Below the pieces are notes generated by a model. It had not been told where the DNA came from. It saw nothing but the letters and a program-made list of their open reading frames with translations, and made no database searches. Source: Promethearchaeota archaeon (GTDB lineage: Archaea; Asgardarchaeota; Lokiarchaeia; Sigynarchaeales; SOKP01). Taken from it: DNA of 10,186 bases. The stretch is taken from the NCBI GenBank assembly GCA_030620005.1, contig JAUXAJ010000195.1:1-10186 (forward strand), read 5' to 3'. The position numbers and the translations under genes were made by a program. This document shows positions 6,030 to 10,186 of the stretch, one piece after another (position 1 is the stretch's first letter; every line of letters begins with the position of its first letter).

Positions 6030-6037
6030 TTTTATAT
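6030..6037 (-). promoter_or_regulatory. TATA-like box upstream of the GTPase region
   Basis: ATATAAAA on the minus strand is centred about 26 bases before an ATG at 6007-6005, the spacing expected for a leaderless archaeal start. A second TATA-like box (TTATATAAAG, about 5932-5923) lies close to GTG 5900. Which one is used is unknown. The gap 5900-6161 holds no other recognised gene. Confidence 0.35.
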
Positions 6038-6161
6038 TGATAGAAGCGATCTTGCTTGTTTAATATCTAAAATCTGTTTTATTAAAGTTAATGCATTCTT
6101 TTAAAAAATTAAGGTTTTTGAAAAAAAGAAAATTAAAAAAAAATTTGTTATTTTAACTAGT

Positions 6162-7939
6162 TCAGAACCATAAATAAAAAAGAACTAAGCCAATGATAAA
6201 GCAAATGACCGCCCAGACGTAAGTCATGTGTTTGGTGTAATTTCTATATCGTTTTCCCATGGATATAGCTTCAATCGTGTCGACTTGTAAATAAGGACTG
6301 GGACCACGACGATACCATCCTTTAATCCTAACAGTGTGTCCTACTAATTTTTTAGCTCTGAGAATGCCCCAAAAGAAGTCCACAATTTTTAAGCCAAATC
6401 GATAGTCGATGTATAGTAACCCAGTATGGTCTTGAAAATAAAGGTCCTCGCCGAAATAATATCCTGGAATGCCACGTCCTATGATTTTTCCTTCTACTAC
6501 AGCAGCAACCGGTCGAATGGGCGAGACTTTCACGTTCGTCACGAGTTCGAGAACTGATTGTGGTTTAAATCCGCTTCTATACATGAACTGCGTTTTAATT
6601 ATGAAACCAAAACCAATTAAATAGAATCCAACGGCCCACGCAAGGAAGAAGTTAGAAAACACCACGTTCAGAAAAGAAAAGTAGCCAAGGTCGTAAAAAC
6701 CTAAGAACCCAAATAACCAACCAATTGTTAATCCGAGTAAAATTACGAAAATAATAGAAGGTAGGCTCTTAATTGTAAGGTCCGTGAGAAACTCTGGAAT
6801 CATTGATTTTCCTGCTTGTTGTTCCTTTATCTTTCTAGCGTTTGAAAAATCAATTTCGGGTTTTACTCCATAAATTTCGCATTGGGCGTTTAATCGCATT
6901 ATTCTTTTTGCTGGTAATGGGTGCGTGCTGAAGGTTTGATAATATTTCGCCCATGGATTGAATAAATCCCAAGCAGCCGCCGCCTGTATTGCGTCCCGAG
7001 AAAACGTTCCTGATGCACCCACGCTAGAGGCAGCTAAAGTTTTAGCTGAACTCGCATTAAAGATTCCCATACATCTTAAACCTCGGACTCTTGACCTGTT
7101 TCGCGCTTTAACATCGGCGTGACCTCCCTCGGCAACTAATCCATATGCGATCTTAACCAAACCTGTTGAAAGATAGTTGGGATTTTCTGTCAATTCCGCA
7201 GCGTGTTCATCCGCGTAATATTCTCTAATCCTGCTTATTATGAGAGATATTAAATATCCTACATAGTACGCCACATACGATAAAACAGCAATTACTATTA
7301 ACGCGATTCTTAAATACGCGACTTCGTCGCTATCCCTTGAACTTCGCCTTCCGCTACTAGCAAACCAAGACGAATAAAAAGCCCATCTGGCAATAGTTAA
7401 TAAAACTAAAGGAATTGCGAACACTATGGTCATGAGAATGAAATCGTTATGGACCACATGTCCAAGTTCGTGAGCCATTATTGCCGCTTGCTCGTTCTTG
7501 TTACAGTGCTTTAAAATTCCGTCCGTGATTACGATTCTCGCGTTGTTTTTGGTGTGCCCGTAGGTAAACGCATCTACCCTGCCTATTCAATTTTTGAGTT
7601 GAATTAGACATTTGGGTTAAGGTCGTGGATAAATCCTACCCTAGGCACTTTAATTCCTCTAACGGCAACAACTTTATCAATTATTTCCGCTAGATGAGGA
7701 TATTGCCTTTGAAGCACGTCGTAAGGCATCCAATCAATTCGGTAAATCCATCCAATAATGTAAGGCGAGATCAAGAATTGAAAAAAGACCATCGCTAAAG
7801 TTATACCGGCCATTAGTAAAAGACCCATGAGTCCAGAGGGCAAAAACCACACGCCTATCACGAAAACAAGGGCATACATCAATGCGAATAAGGCGGTTAT
7901 TGCAAAAGTTGATGCTAATTTTAAACCTATTTTTATCAC
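6162..7939 (-). CDS. htpX: HtpX-like M48 membrane metalloprotease, interrupted by a 38-nt BHB intron
   Basis: Exon 1 (7939-7612) and exon 2 (7573-6162) join to a continuous frame of 579 residues starting at GTG 7939. Two membrane helices (about residues 8-60) come first, then a cytosolic part with VPRVGFIHDLNPN, AFTYGHTKNNARIVITDG and the zinc site HELGH (His144, Glu145, His148). Further helices follow, and Glu227 in EYYADEHAAE is the likely third zinc ligand. After the peptidase core come two more membrane helices, a beta-rich soluble domain (about 457-550, GRGIPGYYFGEDLYF to RIKGWYRRGPSPYLQVD) that I do not recognise with certainty, and a last membrane helix. HtpX proteases degrade damaged membrane proteins. 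The tail is an extension over the usual roughly 290-residue HtpX. Without removal of the insert the protein stops at 111 residues, before the zinc site. The gene is divergent from the unknown gene at 8131. Confidence 0.9.
7574..7611 (-). other. Putative BHB intron in a protein-coding gene (38 nt)
   Basis: The segment splits codon 110 (Asn) of the M48 gene. Central helix: exon ACCC (7617-7614) with intron GGGT (7579-7576). Bulge 1 is AAA (7613-7611) and bulge 2 is AGA (7575-7573). The inner helix is TGTCT, one bulged A, then ATTCAA, pairing with TTGAAT and AGGCA, with an 8-base loop. Cutting after the second base of each bulge removes 38 nt and gives AAC CCA AAT GCG TTT ACC, which reads NPNAFT, the family consensus. 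The outer helix is weak (A-U, U-G). Confidence 0.85.
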
Positions 7940-8130
7940 CTTTAATTTTTAAAGTATTTTTTTTTAGATTTTTCTAAGTAATATAATCATCGCACATTAA
8001 TATTACTTTTATTAATAATTTTTTATATCTAACTAACTTTATTAAATTATAAACGATAAGATTATTACATTTAAGTTTTCTTACTAACTCGAGAAAAAAA
8101 AAATAGCACAAAATTTTTTACCATGCAAAA

Positions 8131-8799
8131 ATGGCAATGAATCAAGAAATGGAACGATTATACAATGCAACGGATAATCTAATTGAACAACAGTTCTATT
8201 TGAACGGCTCTGATACGATAATTGGCAGAACTCCCGATATTAGATTGCATATTAGAAATTCAGGAAGAATAATTAAAAAACTGAAAAACTTATTTAATGA
8301 AAACATGGATTTGTTCTTAGAGGGTAACTACTTTAAATTTCTTCTCCTATTTACAAAAATTAAAGGCGTTACTGAAGAACTAGTCAGGGAAATTCACGAG
8401 AATCTAAAAAAAAAAATTAAAGAATTAGGAAAAACCTTAGATGACTTAACTATAGTAATCAAATACACAATTGTTTTGAGCTCTTTGATTTCAACAATAA
8501 GAGATATTCATTTTAACGATGCAATTGAAGAATTAATTAAAAGAATTAAAAGAAAATCAAAAGGTCTCAACGATGATTTTATTCAAGATTATATCAATGA
8601 ACTATTCATGAGAAATAACGAGAATATTTCAATTGTGTATAATCTTTCATATCTTGACGCATTAGCCGAATCATTTAACTTCAAAAAAGTATCTCACACC
8701 TGCAAAATTCAAAAAGGAAAATACATAAATCGAATAGTAACGTCCGCCTTGGTCAAGTACTCGCTAACCGGAAAGGGACAAAAGAGACTTGACCATTGA
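8131..8799 (+). CDS. Hypothetical helical protein, Lys/Ile/Asn-rich
   Basis: This 222-residue protein is not recognised. It is soluble and almost wholly helical by composition, with a charged stretch HENLKKKIKELGKTLDD (about 88-104) and IKRIKRKSK (about 136-144) that could form coiled coils. One hydrophobic helix (IVIKYTIVLSSLISTI) may be buried rather than membrane-spanning. G+C is very low up to about base 8720, then rises abruptly; the last 30 residues read through the antisense of the convergent gene 8709-8978. The true C-terminus may have been replaced when the G+C-rich block arrived. ATG 8131 is chosen because earlier ATG 8123 is in another frame that stops at once; a second in-frame ATG lies two codons on. 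No Shine-Dalgarno is seen. The gap 7940-8130 is AT-rich and should hold divergent promoters for this gene and the protease. Confidence 0.6.
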   Translation: MAMNQEMERLYNATDNLIEQQFYLNGSDTIIGRTPDIRLHIRNSGRIIKKLKNLFNENMDLFLEGNYFKFLLLFTKIKGVTEELVREIHENLKKKIKELGKTLDDLTIVIKYTIVLSSLISTIRDIHFNDAIEELIKRIKRKSKGLNDDFIQDYINELFMRNNENISIVYNLSYLDALAESFNFKKVSHTCKIQKGKYINRIVTSALVKYSLTGKGQKRLDH

Positions 8800-8978
8800 A
8801 AGTTAGCGGGATCGTCCGGGATCAAGTAGGAGACTTTACTCTCGCCGGGTTCTTCCTTGAACTCGCTGTTGGACCAACCCCATTCGTTGTACAAGAAATT
8901 GTAGTTATCGTGAAACTTCTTTTTACAATCTTTAAAATTAGTTATTTGGCTACCTGATTTGTGGTTTTTTTTTGTCAT
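8709..8978 (-). CDS. Small hypothetical protein in a G+C-rich block
   Basis: This 89-residue protein is not recognised. It begins with a basic tail (MTKKNHKSGSQ) and continues with aromatic and acidic residues (NEWGWSNSEFKEEPGESKV, IPDDPANFQWSS). Codons such as CCC, GGC, GAC and AAG in the middle resemble those of the next gene upstream (9029-9586) and differ from the AT-rich neighbours. It starts 50 bases after that gene's stop on the same strand, so the two may form an operon. Its last 91 bases overlap the convergent gene 8131-8799. The codon pattern is more natural on this strand than on the other within the overlap. No membrane helix or known motif is seen. It could also be a chance ORF. 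Confidence 0.45.
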   Translation of the reverse strand: MTKKNHKSGSQITNFKDCKKKFHDNYNFLYNEWGWSNSEFKEEPGESKVSYLIPDDPANFQWSSLFCPFPVSEYLTKADVTIRFMYFPF

Positions 8979-9028
8979 ATTAATTACTTATTTTTCCAAA
9001 ATGTAGAACTTATTTTTTCTATTCTTTT

Positions 9029-9586
9029 TCAAGGCAGAAATTGTTGCTCGAGCTCTTCCTTCACGATACCTTGTATTCTTGTTAAAACGGAATCTAAAAA
9101 CCGTTCGGGCGCGAGTTCTGCAGGTTGAGACGAGTTTTCAACGACGTCTTCGATTAGATCTTGCAACAAGTCAGCGATTTCGGGGGTTATGTTTTCCAAG
9201 AACTCGCTAACAAGTTCCTTGTTCACGGACGGTTCTCTTGAGGCTTTAACGGGTCCTTCTTTCTCGACTTTTTCGAGCGCCCGACCGCCTTTAACGGGCG
9301 ATGCCATTGAGGGAGGCTCGAACGCTTTCAGAATTCTTTTAGCGTTTCCTATCAAGGAGTCTTTCGCGCGCTCAGAAAGTTCGAAGTCGTAATACACGCC
9401 TCCCGGAGGGATAGAATCTCTCTTGACCTTGTTTAACACTCCATCGAGCGCCATTTGGTTGAACTTCCTGTGAAGCGTGTTGTATTTAATGTGGCGCTCT
9501 TTCTCAACGGACCTGACATCAATCTTGCCTTTGGAACGAAAGTAAAGAACCCAATCCAAAAATTCTTCATAAATTTCTAGAAACAT
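9029..9586 (-). CDS. Hypothetical protein with winged-helix-like N-terminus and helical C-terminus
   Basis: The 185-residue protein starts with a region that looks like a winged helix: FLDWVLYFRSKG, then VEKERHIKYNTLHRKFNQMA as a possible helix-turn-helix, then LDGVLNKVKRDSI and a strand GGVYYDFELS. A Pro/Lys/Glu linker (about 93-122, SMASPVKGGRALEKVEKEG) follows, then an acidic helical tail (ITPEIADLLQDLIEDVVENS, LDSVLTRIQGIVKEELEQQ) suited to oligomer formation. It could be a DNA-binding regulator or a replication or partition accessory protein of a mobile element; the family is not identified. G+C is much higher here (57% in bases 9241-9300) than around it. The start ATG 9586 faces the divergent gene 9669, and the next gene on this strand (8709-8978) probably shares the transcript. 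Confidence 0.7.
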   Translation of the reverse strand: MFLEIYEEFLDWVLYFRSKGKIDVRSVEKERHIKYNTLHRKFNQMALDGVLNKVKRDSIPPGGVYYDFELSERAKDSLIGNAKRILKAFEPPSMASPVKGGRALEKVEKEGPVKASREPSVNKELVSEFLENITPEIADLLQDLIEDVVENSSQPAELAPERFLDSVLTRIQGIVKEELEQQFLP

Positions 9587-9634
9587 CTGTCTTCGCTTAG
9601 ATATCGTGTTTTAACGAACTTTTTTAATGCTTAC

Positions 9635-9649
9635 TTATAATCTTTAAAT
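9635..9649 (+). promoter_or_regulatory. TATA-like sequence between divergent genes
   Basis: TTATAATC followed by TTTAAAT lies 20-34 bases before GTG 9669, the usual place for a TATA box of a leaderless archaeal mRNA. The 82-base gap must also hold the promoter of the minus-strand gene starting at 9586. Confidence 0.4.
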
Positions 9650-9668
9650 GGTTTCAAGCTAATTAAAT

Positions 9669-9959
9669 GTGAGGGAAGATATTTTGACTTTTATTTCAAG
9701 AGAATGTAAAAACAATAACCTTAATTTTACAACTTGTAAAGAGGAGTTTTCAGATCTACATACTATTGAAGAGGGCTGTGGGGGCATTTACCAAGTTTTT
9801 TCAGAAAATTGGCATATGAGTGAGAATTTTTCAAAAAAAGTGTCAAATTTATTCATTAAATACCCTCAAGTTCACAGGTTTAGAAAGATTAAGAATCTAA
9901 CACTTCAAAAAACTATTGATGCTTTTTATAGCAATAATACTCAATCTACCAGCGTCTAG
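9669..9959 (+). CDS. Small hypothetical protein
   Basis: This 96-residue protein is not recognised. The start is GTG 9669; the overlapping ATG 9667 is followed at once by TGA and is in another frame. It is soluble and has three Cys (14, 23, 37), with ECKNNNLNFTTCKEEF and EEGCGGIYQVF, too few and too spread for a clear zinc finger. The second half is basic and aromatic (YPQVHRFRKIKNLTLQK). Codon use is AT-rich like most of the window and unlike the adjacent 8709-9586 block. It seems to be transcribed alone. Confidence 0.5.
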   Translation: MREDILTFISRECKNNNLNFTTCKEEFSDLHTIEEGCGGIYQVFSENWHMSENFSKKVSNLFIKYPQVHRFRKIKNLTLQKTIDAFYSNNTQSTSV

Positions 9960-10046
9960 AATTATAAATTAAGTGTTTATGTATTTAAAAATCATTAATT
10001 TTACGAGATTTTTTTTTTCTCTTATAATTTTTCCATATTAATTCAA

Positions 10047-10166
10047 TTGGTTTATCTTCTAAATTTTCTAATTTATAAAGACGATGATTTTGACTCTATT
10101 AAAAAATGGGCAGATAATTTTAAGAAGAAATATAGTACTAATAATTCTAAAATGAAGAATTGTTAA
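10047..10166 (+). other. Doubtful short ORF tail in an AT-rich stretch
   Basis: A frame ending at TAA 10164 contains a protein-like stretch (DDDFDSIKKWADNFKKKYST). No ATG precedes it; the earliest likely start is TTG 10047, giving 39 residues. It may be the remnant of a longer gene, or chance. The rest of 9960-10186 shows nothing else I can support. Confidence 0.2.
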
Positions 10167-10186
10167 GGTTGTATTATAAGACCGAT

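Noticed and set aside
1..10186. CRISPR array, transposase or integrase gene
   Set aside because: No regularly spaced repeats and no protein with such motifs were found; the 96-bp repeats occur only twice.

Overview
The window looks like a piece of an AT-rich archaeal genome, most likely an Asgard (Lokiarchaeia-like) archaeon. This is an inference from content: a Ras/Rab-type small GTPase, two paralogous SCP2-like proteins, an HtpX-type M48 protease, a U32 (TrhP-like) protein, TATA-like boxes close to start codons with little Shine-Dalgarno signal, no encoded CCA on tRNAs, and tRNA genes broken by short introns at unusual places. No ribosomal marker is present, so the lineage is not proven.

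Layout. 1-516 (-): 5'-complete but truncated membrane/winged-helix gene, needing one frameshift correction. 659-790 (-): tRNA-Arg(TCG) with two introns. 944-1444 (-): SCP2-like protein. 1619-1714 and 2773-2868: two copies of a 96-bp direct repeat on either side of a CPBP membrane protease gene (1784-2551, -). 2869-3024: structured non-coding stretch with a hairpin and T-run. 3025-3160 (+): tRNA-Asp(GTC) with two introns. 3448-3876 (+): second SCP2-like gene with an in-frame TAA. 3992-5239 (-): U32 family protein. 5345-5896 (-): small GTPase without a normal start codon. 6162-7939 (-): M48/HtpX membrane metalloprotease whose reading frame is interrupted by a 38-nt segment. 8131-8799 (+): unknown helical protein. 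8709-9586 (-): two unknown genes of clearly higher G+C, one with a winged-helix-like N-terminus. 9669-9959 (+): unknown small protein. The end of the window is AT-rich with one doubtful ORF tail.

The main result concerns RNA splicing. All four tRNA introns (28-31 nt) can be placed at non-canonical positions by bulge-helix-bulge (BHB) folds: 21/22 and 45/46 in tRNA-Arg, 15/16 and 59/60 in tRNA-Asp. None is at 37/38. The same rule (4-bp central helix, 3-nt bulges, cut after the second bulge base) removes exactly 38 nt from the M48 protease gene and restores a continuous 579-codon frame through the conserved NPNAFTYG and HELGH segments. The tRNA splicing endonuclease therefore may also process a protein-coding mRNA here. 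A weaker, speculative case of the same kind is the missing start of the GTPase gene.

Caution: several other lesions (a shift at a T7 run, an in-frame TAA, a CPxCG motif lacking its second Cys, the GTPase start) could be real decay or uncorrected sequencing errors. The 38-nt M48 insertion is not easily explained as a sequencing error. The protein genes do not form one obvious pathway; they appear to be separate housekeeping and accessory units.
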